Part shown: piece after piece, positions 1 to 9,526 of the stretch
How the letters are laid out: each line of letters starts with the position of its first letter
Numbering within the stretch: position 1 is the stretch's first letter
Assembly (NCBI RefSeq): GCF_023078335.1
Contig: NZ_CP095550.1
Location: forward strand, 2,028,001-2,092,000
DNA length: 64,000 nt
Direction of reading: 5' to 3'
Origin: Metabacillus endolithicus
GTDB lineage: Bacteria > Bacillota > Bacilli > Bacillales > Bacillaceae
Notes under the pieces: model-generated
Database searches by the model: none
What the model was told of the DNA's origin: nothing
What the model saw: only the letters and a program-made list of their open reading frames with translations
Program-made: the position numbers and the translations under genes

Positions 1-255
1 TAACGGTCCAAAAAGTAGTGTACTAGCTTCTTATATTCAAGATTCATTAGTTGATAGAATCAACACCTACGACCGTGGCACAAAAACAGCGAACTACTAT
101 GTTCTAAAAAATAACGAGCTACCTAGTGCATTAGTTGAATTAGCTTTTATCTCAAATCCAAACGAAGAATCAATGCTGAAAAACGACATTACACGTGGAC
201 AAGCTGCCGTTGGAATTGCTGAAGGCTTAAAAAATACTTCACTGGAGGAAACTAA
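1..255 (+). CDS. N-acetylmuramoyl-L-alanine amidase (Amidase_3), C-terminal part, frameshifted near its end
   Basis: This is the 3' end of a zinc amidase that cuts the bond between muramic acid and L-alanine in peptidoglycan. The start lies outside the window. The frame from base 2 reads the Amidase_3 C-terminus, including the motif PSALVELAFISNP with the conserved glutamate. As printed, the frame runs through into the next gene. One extra A in the six-A run at 229-234 would give an ending ...GLKKYFTGGN and a stop at 253-255, just before the next gene's start. The indel is therefore probably a base-call error. The next genes encode an SH3 protein and a SpoIID/LytB protein, the same kind of pairing as LytC/LytB in Bacillus subtilis. 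Confidence 0.85.
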
Positions 256-256
256 G

Positions 257-904
257 ATGAAAAAGAAAAGTATGTTTGTTATCTCTTCTGTTTTTCTTAC
301 TGGATTTTTAGTAGGAAGCTACACCCCTACTCAAGTCGGTTCAGCTGCAAGCAATGTTGTGTTAGCAAGTGTTGAGTGGGTAACAAACCAAATTAATCCT
401 CTTCAATCACGAGTAACAAAACTAGAAAGTGAAGTAGCCTCTCTAAAAAACGCCATTAAAGATGGCGGTGGCTCTGAGTCAACTTTGCCTTCTAAAGTTT
501 ATGTAAGCAGTGCATCTGCAACCGTTCATAAAGGAGCAACGAAAGATTACGCAGTTGTTGCTACGTTTATGAAAGGAAAAGAACTTTCTGTTATTGACGA
601 ACATGATGGTAGCACTGGTAAATGGTATCGCGTTGAATATGCAACAGGCAAATATGGCTGGATCTTTTCTGCTGATGTTTCAACAACAACAGTCGCTAAG
701 CTTTCAACTGTAACAATCACTGCATCAGCAACCGTTCATAGAGGTGCAACAACAGATTATCGTTCAGTCGCTGTTTTACAAAAAGGGACAACCGTTAAAT
801 ATGTAGGATCTTTCACTAACAACAACGGTGAACTTTGGTACAACGTTGAATTATCAAACGGTGTAAGAGGTTGGATTCAAGCAATCTATGGAGAGGTGAA
901 ATAA
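257..904 (+). CDS. Secreted protein with two bacterial SH3 domains
   Basis: A secreted protein of 215 residues. The start is ATG at 257, placed behind a GGAGG site at 244-248; an upstream in-frame ATG at 173 belongs to the amidase. It has an N-terminal signal or membrane segment (residues 1-32), a short coiled coil (about 45-70) and two SH3_3-like repeats (about 80-140 and 150-215), each with an A-T-V-H-[KR]-G-A-T-x-D-Y motif. Such domains usually bind peptidoglycan. It lies between an amidase and a SpoIID/LytB protein, and the latter carries a related SH3-like segment. It may therefore target or modulate the amidase. No catalytic domain is visible. Confidence 0.8.
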   Translation: MKKKSMFVISSVFLTGFLVGSYTPTQVGSAASNVVLASVEWVTNQINPLQSRVTKLESEVASLKNAIKDGGGSESTLPSKVYVSSASATVHKGATKDYAVVATFMKGKELSVIDEHDGSTGKWYRVEYATGKYGWIFSADVSTTTVAKLSTVTITASATVHRGATTDYRSVAVLQKGTTVKYVGSFTNNNGELWYNVELSNGVRGWIQAIYGEVK

Positions 905-908
905 TAGT

Positions 909-2429
909 ATGGCTAAAAAAGTTCTATTAGGTGTTTTTCTGACACTTAGCCTACTATGGAATGCAGACGGAGCAAATGCTGCATCAATTAAAACATATTC
1001 TAATCCCGTTGCTGTCCAACTCGTTGATATTTCAACTAGTTCACTTAAATTACAAAGCATCTATGAATTAACGAATAAAGCAAACAACCAAAAAACTTAC
1101 TTTTTACCGGGTCTTAATATAACGATTACCCGTTCACAAAGCAATGTAAACATTGACGCAGGATCAGCTTCTTTTTCTTCCGCAAGTGGATTTGAATTAA
1201 AAGAAGTGTATAACGTTGCGCAATATGCACGTTTCACCACAACAACTGATCTTAAAAGTGGGGCTACATCAGATTACCAGACGAAAAAGTCGTTAACAAA
1301 AGCCGAAACAGCTGAGTATATTGGAAGCTTCGTTAACAACAAGGGCGAAACATGGTTCAACGTTCAGGCTGCAGATGGAACAAAGGGCTGGGTCCCTGCT
1401 AAAACAACCTTAATTGACAAAAATACCGTTTCACTGCCGACAATTGCCTACGGTGCTAATGCTTATCGAGGCGGCATGTCTCTTCTGGCTAAAACAGCTG
1501 GTAAAGTAGCAATCGTCAATAATCTTGATCTAGAAGACTACTTAAAAGGTGTTGTACCAAATGAAATGCCCGCATCATGGCATAAAGAAGCTTTAAAAGC
1601 ACAAGCAATTGTAGCGAGAAGCTATGCGGCTAACAGCATGTCTTTAAAAAATACAACCGCAAGCCAAGTGTACAAAGGCTACACATCTGAAGATGCTAGA
1701 TCGAATCAGGCTGTTAGTGAAACAGCTGGTGTGGTGGTGAAGTATAACGGTAAGCCAATTCAAACATTTTTCTACTCAACAAGTGGCGGTCGAACCGCAA
1801 ATGTTGGTGATGTTTGGAACTCAAATCAAGCGAGCTTCCCATACTTGATTTCCGTTGATGATCCATACGAAAATTCACCACACAGCAACTGGCAAAATTC
1901 ATTTACATCAAGTATGATTTTAAATAGCTTCGGCTTAGATCCAGCAACAACAACACTTTATGATATTAAAACAAATCCAACAGGAGCCAATGGCGAGATA
2001 ACAAGTGTCACCATTAGCACATCTGCTGGAGAAAAAACCGTCACAGGTAACGAGCTCACAATCCGTAAGCTCTTCCCAATCGAAGGAAGCTATGGCTTCT
2101 TAAAATCAAACTGGTTTACGTTGGATGTAAATAAAGAATACACCGTTCAAACCGCTAGTGGCCAACAATCACAACTAAGTGTTTCCGGCCAACAAGTGAT
2201 GACGGGAACAAACACAACATCAACCATCTCATCATCAGATGTTTCCATTCAAACAGCAAGTGGAACCATCACCAAAGAAGCTGACCCTGCCTCTATTACC
2301 GCTACAGGTAAAGGCTGGGGCCACCGTATCGGCATGAGCCAATACGGCGCCAAAGGCTTCGCCGAAAACAACTGGAAAGCTGTTGATATTGTGAAGCATT
2401 ATTTTCCTAATACGGATGTTTCGAAGTAA
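909..2429 (+). CDS. SpoIID/LytB-domain cell-wall protein
   Basis: A 506-residue secreted protein with a signal peptide (about 1-25), an SH3-like segment near residues 110-165, and a SpoIID/LytB domain from about 185 onward. That domain shows the family patterns VPNEMPASW, AQAIVARSYA and, near the end, GKGWGHRIGMSQYGAKG. SpoIID is a lytic transglycosylase acting on denuded glycan, and LytB is the vegetative relative that modifies the amidase LytC. The gene starts four bases after the SH3 protein and ends before a clear terminator, so it closes a short autolysin operon. The exact activity (transglycosylase or amidase modifier) cannot be decided from the sequence. Confidence 0.88.
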   Translation: MAKKVLLGVFLTLSLLWNADGANAASIKTYSNPVAVQLVDISTSSLKLQSIYELTNKANNQKTYFLPGLNITITRSQSNVNIDAGSASFSSASGFELKEVYNVAQYARFTTTTDLKSGATSDYQTKKSLTKAETAEYIGSFVNNKGETWFNVQAADGTKGWVPAKTTLIDKNTVSLPTIAYGANAYRGGMSLLAKTAGKVAIVNNLDLEDYLKGVVPNEMPASWHKEALKAQAIVARSYAANSMSLKNTTASQVYKGYTSEDARSNQAVSETAGVVVKYNGKPIQTFFYSTSGGRTANVGDVWNSNQASFPYLISVDDPYENSPHSNWQNSFTSSMILNSFGLDPATTTLYDIKTNPTGANGEITSVTISTSAGEKTVTGNELTIRKLFPIEGSYGFLKSNWFTLDVNKEYTVQTASGQQSQLSVSGQQVMTGTNTTSTISSSDVSIQTASGTITKEADPASITATGKGWGHRIGMSQYGAKGFAENNWKAVDIVKHYFPNTDVSK

Positions 2430-2436
2430 AGGCGAA

Positions 2437-2472
2437 TAAAAAGCATGGATCTGAATTGATCCATGCTTTTTA
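2437..2472 (+). terminator. Rho-independent terminator of the autolysin operon
   Basis: A perfect inverted repeat, AAAAAGCATGGATC, loop TGAATT, then its complement ending in a T run. It lies directly after the SpoIID/LytB stop codon. Confidence 0.85.
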
Positions 2473-2540
2473 GCTTTATGGAAATTCTAAGATGTTAGAT
2501 ATATTTAGAATGAAGAGCATTTTACTTCTATCAATCGTCT

Positions 2541-3050
2541 AACTTGGTTTTCATCACTTCTATGAAGACCATCTCACTCTCATTAATCACACAACTTGGT
2601 CTTCATTGCTCGTATGAAGACTATCTTGCTCCTATAAATCACCCTACTTGGTCTTCATCTCTCCTATGAAGACTATCTGCTCTCATTAATCACCTAACTT
2701 GGTCTTCATTGCTCGTATGAAGACCATCTCGCTCTCATTAATCACCCTACTTGGTCTTCATCTCTCCTATGAAGACCATCTCACTCTCATCAATCACCCT
2801 ACTTGGTCTTCATCTCTCCTATGAAGACCATCTCACTCTCATCAATCACCCTACTTGGTCTTCATCTCTCCTATGAAGACCATCTCACTCTCATCAATCA
2901 CCCTACCTGGTCTTCATCTCTCCTATGAAGACCATCTCACTCTCATCAATCACCTAACTTGGTCTTCATTGCTCGTATGAAAGCTATCTCACTCTCATTA
3001 ATCACACAACTTGTTCTTAATCGCTCTCACGAAGACCATCTCTTACCATA
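2541..3050. repeat. Tandem array A: about ten 52-bp units with a GGTCTTCAT/ATGAAGACC palindrome
   Basis: Units begin at 2541, 2593, 2645, 2696, 2748, 2800, 2852, 2904, 2956 and 3008. All periods are 52 bp except one of 51. Each unit holds GGTCTTCAT, a loop of about 7 bases, then ATGAAGACC, followed by a pyrimidine-rich linker resembling CTCACTCTCATCAATCACCC. The outer units are degenerate and the inner ones nearly identical, as expected from unequal crossing-over. The array lies between convergent genes and has no coding potential of its own. Confidence 0.9.
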
Positions 3051-3158
3051 AATACTAATTCAATAATGTATAAAGGTGATGATATTAGAATGTACAGCGA
3101 AGAGGTGTACTGATAGTACGAGTATTGGGACATAGTTGTGGATGATATGCGATATTAT

Positions 3159-3757
3159 GTCTCGATTGTGCCGGAACCGGGACATAATTATGGATGACTT
3201 GCTATTTTTTGTCTCGATTGTACGGGAATCGGAACATATATCTGGGTGACTTGCTATTTTTTGTCTCGATTGTTCCAGTATCGGGACATATATCTGGATG
3301 ACATGCTATTTTTTGTCTCGATTGTTCCAGTATCGGGACATATATGTGGATAACAAGCTGTTTTTTGTCTCGATTGTTCCAGTATCGGGACATATATCTA
3401 GATAACTTGCTATTTTTTGTCTCAATTGTTCCAGTATCGAGACATAAAAGTGGATAACTTGCTGTTTTTTGTCTCAATTGTTCCAGTATCGAGACATAAA
3501 AGTGGATAACTTGCTATTTTTTGTCTCGATTGTGCCAGTATCGAGACAGAAAAGTGGATAACTTGCTATTTTTTGTCTCGATTGTGCCAGTATCGAGACA
3601 TATATGTGGATGACTTGCTATTTTTTGTCTCGATTGTGCCAGTTTCGAGACATATATGTGGATGACTTGCTATTTTTTGTCTCGATTGTGCCAGTTTCGA
3701 GACATATATGTGGATGACTTGCTATTTTTTGTCTCGATTGTGCCAGTAGAGAGAATC
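3159..3757. repeat. Tandem array B: twelve 52-bp units with a GTCTCGAT/ATCGAGAC palindrome
   Basis: The GTCTC cores start at 3159, 3211, 3263, 3315, 3367, 3419, 3471, 3523, 3575, 3627, 3679 and 3731, exactly every 52 bp. Each unit is TGTCTCGAT, a 9-base loop, ATCGAGACA, then an AT-rich linker with a T5-T6 run. Open frames across the array are a by-product of the repeat and have no ribosome site. A degenerate copy may precede it near 3110-3155. The palindrome core is unrelated to array A next door. Confidence 0.9.
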
Positions 3758-3804
3758 GGTTAAAAAAGGACGACTCATCTCCCCACAATTCCCCCCCCCC
3801 AACA

Positions 3805-3835
3805 TTAAAAACCCCATTCACCAAGTGAATGGGGC
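3805..3835 (-). terminator. Terminator of the polysaccharide operon
   Basis: On the minus strand CCCCATTCA, loop CTTGG, TGAATGGGG is followed by TTTTT, 20 bases after the end of the wzy-like gene. A run of ten C at 3791-3800 lies just beyond it. Confidence 0.8.
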
Positions 3836-3855
3836 CATCCCAACAAAATCCTCTA

Positions 3856-5223
3856 TCATTCCTTCACCGACGTCCATTTCCCCGTCCTCTGACTGATAAA
3901 CTCTAACAGCCTCAAGAAAATGAAAGGTGCAATCAAGATAATTAATATCGCAACCCATAACGTATTAAGAAGAAAATCTGTAAATCCACCGATTACAACT
4001 CTTGGTATATTCACCGTGAAATACACAAACAAGGCAATGTACAATGGATTTTTTTGCAAACGAAGAAACGCAATGTAGATCAGTTGAATAAACACACCAA
4101 CATAAACCGTACCGAGTATTAAGCCAATATATCCAAAGTTCGCAAAAGCTTCACCTGCAAATAATGTGTTTAACACCCCTGCTGTTCCCTCTTCGACACG
4201 TTGTGGGAAGTAAACCTCCATCGCTAAACGAGCTGAACGTATTTGTTCAATGTCGTAAAGACCGATAATTGAAGATGGCAAGCTTTGTCCCATTAACAAT
4301 GGCAATTTATCAGAGAATAGCTCTAAGTGCATGTAGTAACCAGCGATTTGCGTAAGAATTAAGCGACCGACCGGACCACGATTATAATCTAAAAATGCAC
4401 TTGGATCGGACACACCTTGAATGACTACATATAAAACAATAATTCCACCGATGGCTATTGTCCCAAGAGCAATCACACGTGACCACGTAAGCTTAATCAC
4501 TTGAAGGTAAAGCAGTAATAAAATAAACATTAATAGATAAAAGAATATCGGTGCTTTAGACAAATCATAAATTTGAATAAACACTGAGCATGAAAATGTA
4601 ATAAGAAACAGTGCAATCCATTTCATTTTCATTGTTTTATAGCTATAAATAAACGTAATCATTGATAAAATCGGCGTTAGACCGATCGCAAAAATGTTAC
4701 GAATAAGTGTATTCCCCTGGAAGCCTCGGGCAGCTTCAATACGAAGCTCAGCTAAGTTGCTGCTTCCTAGCAACATTTCAACAATTGGAATGGCTTCTAA
4801 ATAATAGATCGTATAGGCAATCGATAGAAGAGAAAGTCCTGTTAATCCTAAGTACACAAGATATGTTAATGTATCTTGTTGAATAACTATTGGACTTTTT
4901 AAATAAGTATCAAATTCCTTTTCAGCTTTGAAACCAATCAAGTTTGAAACAAGATACATCGACAATGGCAGCATCACCATGACAAAACAAATTGTATAAA
5001 AGCCAATCACACGATAACGATCATCTGATAAGAGATTAATCATATAATGCTTATCAATGTCCAAGGCGATAAGTAAACTACCAATAAAGGAAGAAATAAA
5101 TAATGAATAATAGAAGACAAGAGAAAGTAAATTTGGTTTTAATATGGACATCGTTCCTGCGGACTTTTTAAACAAATAAAAAGATAGAACAGCTACAATG
5201 AGCCAAATCGTGATATATAGCAC
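3856..5223 (-). CDS. Oligosaccharide repeat-unit polymerase (Wzy-like) membrane protein
   Basis: A polytopic membrane protein with roughly a dozen hydrophobic helices and a larger extracytoplasmic loop containing GRLILTQIAGYYMHLELF. This is the pattern of Wzy-type polymerases that join lipid-linked repeat units outside the membrane. I chose the GTG at 5223 because GGAGG lies nine bases before it; a TTG at 5274 is also in frame but has no such site. The gene is the last of the minus-strand polysaccharide cluster, separated from the epimerase gene by a terminator, so it may have its own promoter. Wzy proteins share little sequence, so the call rests on topology and context. Confidence 0.7.
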   Translation of the reverse strand: MLYITIWLIVAVLSFYLFKKSAGTMSILKPNLLSLVFYYSLFISSFIGSLLIALDIDKHYMINLLSDDRYRVIGFYTICFVMVMLPLSMYLVSNLIGFKAEKEFDTYLKSPIVIQQDTLTYLVYLGLTGLSLLSIAYTIYYLEAIPIVEMLLGSSNLAELRIEAARGFQGNTLIRNIFAIGLTPILSMITFIYSYKTMKMKWIALFLITFSCSVFIQIYDLSKAPIFFYLLMFILLLLYLQVIKLTWSRVIALGTIAIGGIIVLYVVIQGVSDPSAFLDYNRGPVGRLILTQIAGYYMHLELFSDKLPLLMGQSLPSSIIGLYDIEQIRSARLAMEVYFPQRVEEGTAGVLNTLFAGEAFANFGYIGLILGTVYVGVFIQLIYIAFLRLQKNPLYIALFVYFTVNIPRVVIGGFTDFLLNTLWVAILIILIAPFIFLRLLEFISQRTGKWTSVKE

Positions 5224-5351
5224 TTGATTAGACCTCCAGCTTTGATGTTCTAAAATTGAAGCTTCTTTCGCCAATATTGTTGAAGTGACTAGATAACTAG
5301 AATCAGCAACAATACCTGCGAAAATAGCCTAACTGAGTTTTTCATAATTCC

Positions 5352-5402
5352 GGAATTGACTGGCACCACCAACAAAAACCAGGAATTGACAGACACCACA
5401 AA
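5352..5402. repeat. Pair of short direct repeats, GGAATTGAC..CACCAC
   Basis: Two imperfect copies of GGAATTGACWGRCACCAC start 30 bases apart (5352 and 5382). They sit between the wzy-like gene and the terminator of the upstream gene. Function unknown; they could be a dispersed repeat or part of a promoter/operator for the wzy-like gene. Confidence 0.5.
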
Positions 5403-5408
5403 CTAAAA

Positions 5409-5432
5409 AGGGGCGTCCGTTAAGCGCCCCTC
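5409..5432 (-). terminator. Terminator after the UDP-sugar 2-epimerase gene
   Basis: On the minus strand AGGGGCG, a loop of nine bases, CGCCCCT is followed by TTTT. It splits the wzy-like gene from the rest of the operon. Confidence 0.8.
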
Positions 5433-5436
5433 TTTC

Positions 5437-6492
5437 TTATTTGTCGCTTATCATTTTAACAATTTTTTCGGAGGTGTTTCCATCCCCAAATATTGGTGGG
5501 TAGTCAGAATGGCATGGTGCTTGAACGGCTTCTAAGATTTTCTCTGTATCTGCTCCAACTAAAATGTTGGCATCTTGATGTAATGTTTCAACCCACTCGG
5601 TTTCATCACGAAGCGTCACACATGGAGTTTTCACAAAGTAAGCCTCTTTTTGTACACCGCCAGAGTCTGTTAAGATCTTTTTCGCATTTTTTTCTAAAGA
5701 AAGCATGTCCAAGTATCCGATTGGTTCAATAACCTTTAAACCTGGAATGGCGTCAAGATCTATACCAGATGATTTTAGCTTGTTCTTTGTTCTTGGGTGA
5801 ATCGGCCATACCTTTGTTCCTTCAACCTTGCTGAATGCATCAAGAATATTGTTCATACGCTCAGGATCTTCTGTGTTTTCAGCACGATGAACCGTAATTA
5901 AGTAAAATTCTTTTTCTGTTAAGCCCAAGTCGTTCATTAACGTTGATTTGTCGGCAATGTCTTGGTTATACATAACCGCGTCATACATTACGTCTCCAAC
6001 GTTAAAAACGTTTTTTGTAATGTTTTCTTTTTCAAGGTTTTGAACAGCCGTATCTGTTGGGCAGAATAGAAATTCTGACACATGGTCTGTTAAAATGCGG
6101 TTTACTTCTTCAGGCATTTTTTTGTTAAAGCTACGTAAGCCTGCTTCGATGTGAACAATTGGAATATGTAGCTTTGATGCAGCAAGTGCTCCTGCTAATG
6201 TTGAGTTTGTGTCACCGTACACTAACACATAATCAGGTTCTTCCTTTAGGATAATTTCTTCAATGCTTGTTAGCATATTTGCCGTTTGAACACCGTGAGA
6301 TCCTGACCCTACGTTTAAATGATAATCAGGCTTTGGAATGTTTAATTCCTCAAAAAAGATATCAGACATATTGGCATCATAATGCTGACCAGTATGAACG
6401 ATGATTTCTGTATGTTGCTTTCTAATTTCACGGGAAACAGGACCTGCTTTAATAAACTGTGGTCTTGCCCCAAGTATCGTTACAATCTTCAT
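5437..6492 (-). CDS. wbpI: Non-hydrolysing UDP-N-acetylglucosamine 2-epimerase family protein (WbpI type)
   Basis: A 351-residue member of the WecB/MnaA/WbpI family of UDP-sugar 2-epimerases. It has the family start KIVTILGARPQFIKA, the motif VYGDTNSTLAGALAA, HIEAGLRSFN and the C-terminal DSGGVQKEA with TLRDETEW. WecB/MnaA acts on UDP-GlcNAc. WbpI acts on UDP-2,3-diacetamido-glucuronate to give the mannuronate form. Here all other enzymes of the WbpA-B-E-D-I route are in the same operon, so the WbpI reaction is the likelier one. The start ATG has AAAGGG eight bases upstream. Substrate choice is inferred from context. Confidence 0.85.
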   Translation of the reverse strand: MKIVTILGARPQFIKAGPVSREIRKQHTEIIVHTGQHYDANMSDIFFEELNIPKPDYHLNVGSGSHGVQTANMLTSIEEIILKEEPDYVLVYGDTNSTLAGALAASKLHIPIVHIEAGLRSFNKKMPEEVNRILTDHVSEFLFCPTDTAVQNLEKENITKNVFNVGDVMYDAVMYNQDIADKSTLMNDLGLTEKEFYLITVHRAENTEDPERMNNILDAFSKVEGTKVWPIHPRTKNKLKSSGIDLDAIPGLKVIEPIGYLDMLSLEKNAKKILTDSGGVQKEAYFVKTPCVTLRDETEWVETLHQDANILVGADTEKILEAVQAPCHSDYPPIFGDGNTSEKIVKMISDK

Positions 6493-6496
6493 ATTA

Positions 6497-8095
6497 TCAA
6501 CCCTTTAAGTTATTAATATAATTTTTCACTAGAATTGAATTGATGTTATAGGGATTATGATATTTGCTTCCCTTTACTTTAAATGATAGTGAATTAAGGT
6601 ATTGAACATAGTTACCCGTAATTCCGTACCATTCCATCGGATCTTTATGATAACGGCTGTACAACTCTTTTTTATTATAAACCTTCTTTAACAGAGGATA
6701 GAGTGCCCCATATTTGTTTTTATAAGAAGTAGTCTTTCCAACCGGATTGTTCGGCTTATCAAAGTAATCCGGATACATGTGATGCAAAGTATAATCATAT
6801 AAGTATTTTTTAAAACGTTGATCAACCGGAACCTTTAGGAAGAATTCTACGAGAAGGTCATCCCACAGTGGAATTTCCCAGCCCTGATGATAGAATTCGT
6901 ATACTCTTAATGAGTTAATAATAAATTTCCCTTGTCGTTCCTTCCAATCCCAATACTCAAACAACGCACTTGCTTCTTCACGATTTTCATAAGGTAGTCC
7001 TTGAAGTTGTTCAGCAATAGACGTATGTACAGCCTTCGTAACCTGATGATCATTTGTCATCCATAAGCGATGATGCTTTTTCATAATTTCCTGAACAATT
7101 TCGTCTATTGTGTATGAGCGATCAATCATTAACTCATACGGAATATGACTTCCCGCAATAAAATCTCCTGAATGACCAGGCATAAACACATATTCATGAT
7201 CTTGCGCATCTAAGTTTTGCAGAAGACTTTTCACTGCCGGCCAATCTTGAATATGGGCGATTGATGATAGATTCGTTCCGAAATCTTGATAATTTCTCCA
7301 CTCATCTGAATGATACCATTGAAACCAATCGCTTTTTGTATAAGGAAAAACTGACCAATCTAAGCCAAGACGGTTCGCAATTTCCTTACTCCGTACCGCT
7401 TCCTTGCTTGTTGGAACACCATATGTGAAGGTTGTGATGTTTTTAACATCATATTCCTTTAACAACAGAGCAATAATACGAGAATCATATCCCCCACTTA
7501 AAGGGATAATCACTTTTTTATCTTTTATACGCTTAACCATTTGATCAAACGTTTGATGAAAAAGCTTTGCCAATACATCAGCTGCTTCCTCTACATTCAT
7601 TTCCATTGGAGAATGATAATATCGGAAGTACGTTTCTTGAGTGAGCGTTTTTCCGTTAAAAATAAGAAACTGACCAGCCTCAACTTGGTACAACCCGTGA
7701 TAAAGAGTACGATTGCCCGCTGCATACCCTGTTAAAAGAAATTCAGAAACCGATAGATCATGAAGCTCAGTATCAACATCACTTTGTGAAACCTGATCTT
7801 TAATGATGAGTCGGTCGTTTTTTTGTTGATAAAACAGAGGAATTGTTCTTTTACGATCAACTGCAGCAATTGTTTGCTCAGGATCATGATAAACAAGTGC
7901 AAACTCACCCTTAATTTTCTCAAAAAATTCCCGATGAAAGGATAGTTGAATAAGTTCATCAAGAGAGTTACTCGTAAACAACTTATCTTGATAGTAAAAG
8001 TATCCCCTAAAATATAATTCTTTATTGTCTATTTTTAACTGTGACCAGCTATTTGAAAGAGTCAGGCTCACATTATTGATTTCCAAGTCAATCAC
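6497..8095 (-). CDS. Asparagine-synthase-like protein of the polysaccharide cluster, degenerate glutaminase domain
   Basis: A 532-residue protein with an N-terminal region like class II glutamine amidotransferases and a C-terminal asparagine-synthase ATP-pyrophosphatase domain carrying the PP-loop SGGYDSR near residue 200. Class II amidotransferases need Cys at position 2, and this protein has none near its start (it begins I-D-L-E). It therefore probably cannot release ammonia from glutamine itself. Relatives in O-antigen clusters amidate uronic acids, which would fit a diacetamido-mannuronate polymer. The GTG start abuts the TAG of the flippase gene, implying translational coupling. A TTG nine bases downstream is an alternative start. 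Confidence 0.75.
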   Translation of the reverse strand: MIDLEINNVSLTLSNSWSQLKIDNKELYFRGYFYYQDKLFTSNSLDELIQLSFHREFFEKIKGEFALVYHDPEQTIAAVDRKRTIPLFYQQKNDRLIIKDQVSQSDVDTELHDLSVSEFLLTGYAAGNRTLYHGLYQVEAGQFLIFNGKTLTQETYFRYYHSPMEMNVEEAADVLAKLFHQTFDQMVKRIKDKKVIIPLSGGYDSRIIALLLKEYDVKNITTFTYGVPTSKEAVRSKEIANRLGLDWSVFPYTKSDWFQWYHSDEWRNYQDFGTNLSSIAHIQDWPAVKSLLQNLDAQDHEYVFMPGHSGDFIAGSHIPYELMIDRSYTIDEIVQEIMKKHHRLWMTNDHQVTKAVHTSIAEQLQGLPYENREEASALFEYWDWKERQGKFIINSLRVYEFYHQGWEIPLWDDLLVEFFLKVPVDQRFKKYLYDYTLHHMYPDYFDKPNNPVGKTTSYKNKYGALYPLLKKVYNKKELYSRYHKDPMEWYGITGNYVQYLNSLSFKVKGSKYHNPYNINSILVKNYINNLKG

Positions 8096-9526
8096 CTAAT
8101 TTGCTGTTTCGTGGATTGTTTTTTTTCTTAGCTCTTTATCAACACGAGTGATAAGCAGGGTAGCAAGATACACGCCCCAAGCTAGAACGATGTATAGTGG
8201 AGATAATCCATTTTCCTGTACATAAACAATCCCGATCGTGCCGATAAGCATAATAAGAAAAATTAAAGACATTTTCCAGTATGAAACTGGTACATAGTAT
8301 ATTTTTTGACTTTTGATAAAAATATAAATAACCGCTATGATATTTGACACTAAGAAAGCCACAACGACTCCCCATATTGTATACTTTGGAATCAACAGAA
8401 GATTTAATACAATATTCAAAACGGCCGCTGCCATAAATGCATAGGAAATAATTTTTGTTTTCTTTTGAAAGAAAATTCCTACTGAAATAATTAAATAGTA
8501 GAAGTTTAAAAATGTTGCGGCTGCAAGCAGTGCTACATATTGATAAGCAGATTCATATCCATCTCCTAGCAATAAAATAACATAAGGCATAATGGTTGCC
8601 ACAACGAGTACCCCGACTGTACCCATAATTAAAATAATCAGATACACCTTCGAAAAGAGCTCTTTACTATCAGGCTTGTCCTTTAATGACATTGAATAAG
8701 GTCTCCATGCCATTTGAATCCCACTTGTAACAAGCGTGATCAGTGCCGCAAATTTCGTCGCAACTCCATATATCCCAACATCTTCAGCTGTTTTCATAAA
8801 CGCTAAAAAGAAGGAGCTGGAGTTTAAAATGACCCAGAATGCGATTGAAGCTGGTACTAGTGGTAGTCCGTACTTTAATAAGTCCTTTAAAACCTCTTTA
8901 TTTATCTTAAAATTGATCGCTTTAGCTAAAGGTCGAGCCAATAAAAGGACAATCAGCACTCCACTAATAATGCGCGCATAAATAATTCCTTCAACAGATT
9001 CTATAACCAGTTCAAGGAAAAGATAGGAGCCAATGGCTACCAATAGCATTTTCAAAACAGTGAGAATAACAACCTTAAGTGTTTTAAATTCATATCTTAA
9101 CACCGTTAAAACAAGAGCTGATAAGGTATCTAATAATAAAATCGCTATGCTCAGATACAACAGATAAAGTCCATTGTCTGACTTTAGTAAGGTGTCTGCA
9201 AAAAACGGACCTACAAGTACAACAACAAGAAAAAGAAGTAAAACCATAGCTAATCGTATATTTAATACATTTTGTACATATACTTTTCGCTTGTTTTCAT
9301 CCTTCGTATCAAAATAATAAAAAGCTAACGCAGAATCTGTTCCTAGTATAACTAAAAACAGCAGCATCGAAGTCCATCGGTCAATAATATCAACTGGTGC
9401 ATATTCTGGAGCAGTTAAAAAATGTGTATAAACCGGCATCATAATGAATGCAATCATTTTCGTTCCAACATTCATTAATGCATAAAGGAGGGAATCCCCT
9501 CCTAAGCCTTTTAATTTCTGTAACAC
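8096..9526 (-). CDS. Polysaccharide flippase (Wzx-like, MOP superfamily)
   Basis: A 476-residue protein with 12-14 predicted transmembrane helices and the polysaccharide-synthesis/MATE-like pattern: an N-terminal helix beginning LGGDSLLYALMNVGTK and later FAALITLVTSGIQMAWRPY. Such proteins move undecaprenyl-linked repeat units to the outer face of the membrane. The GTG start directly follows the TAG of the acetyltransferase gene. Together with the Wzy-like and Wzz-like proteins it makes a Wzx/Wzy-type export set. Confidence 0.85.
   Translation of the reverse strand: MLQKLKGLGGDSLLYALMNVGTKMIAFIMMPVYTHFLTAPEYAPVDIIDRWTSMLLFLVILGTDSALAFYYFDTKDENKRKVYVQNVLNIRLAMVLLLFLVVVLVGPFFADTLLKSDNGLYLLYLSIAILLLDTLSALVLTVLRYEFKTLKVVILTVLKMLLVAIGSYLFLELVIESVEGIIYARIISGVLIVLLLARPLAKAINFKINKEVLKDLLKYGLPLVPASIAFWVILNSSSFFLAFMKTAEDVGIYGVATKFAALITLVTSGIQMAWRPYSMSLKDKPDSKELFSKVYLIILIMGTVGVLVVATIMPYVILLLGDGYESAYQYVALLAAATFLNFYYLIISVGIFFQKKTKIISYAFMAAAVLNIVLNLLLIPKYTIWGVVVAFLVSNIIAVIYIFIKSQKIYYVPVSYWKMSLIFLIMLIGTIGIVYVQENGLSPLYIVLAWGVYLATLLITRVDKELRKKTIHETAN

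Noticed and set aside
1..904. Natural fusion of amidase and SH3 protein in one frame
   Set aside because: A signal peptide and GGAGG site lie exactly at the junction, and adding one A restores a stop before the second start; a base-call error explains the fusion better.
2541..3757. CRISPR array
   Set aside because: The repeat is palindromic and evenly spaced, but the linkers are nearly identical to each other within each array, unlike spacers, and no cas gene is near.
3202..3824. Open frames on the minus strand (91 and 68 residues) with repeated ETGTIETKNSK-like peptides
   Set aside because: They lie wholly inside array B, lack ribosome sites, and arise because the 52-bp unit has no stop in these frames.
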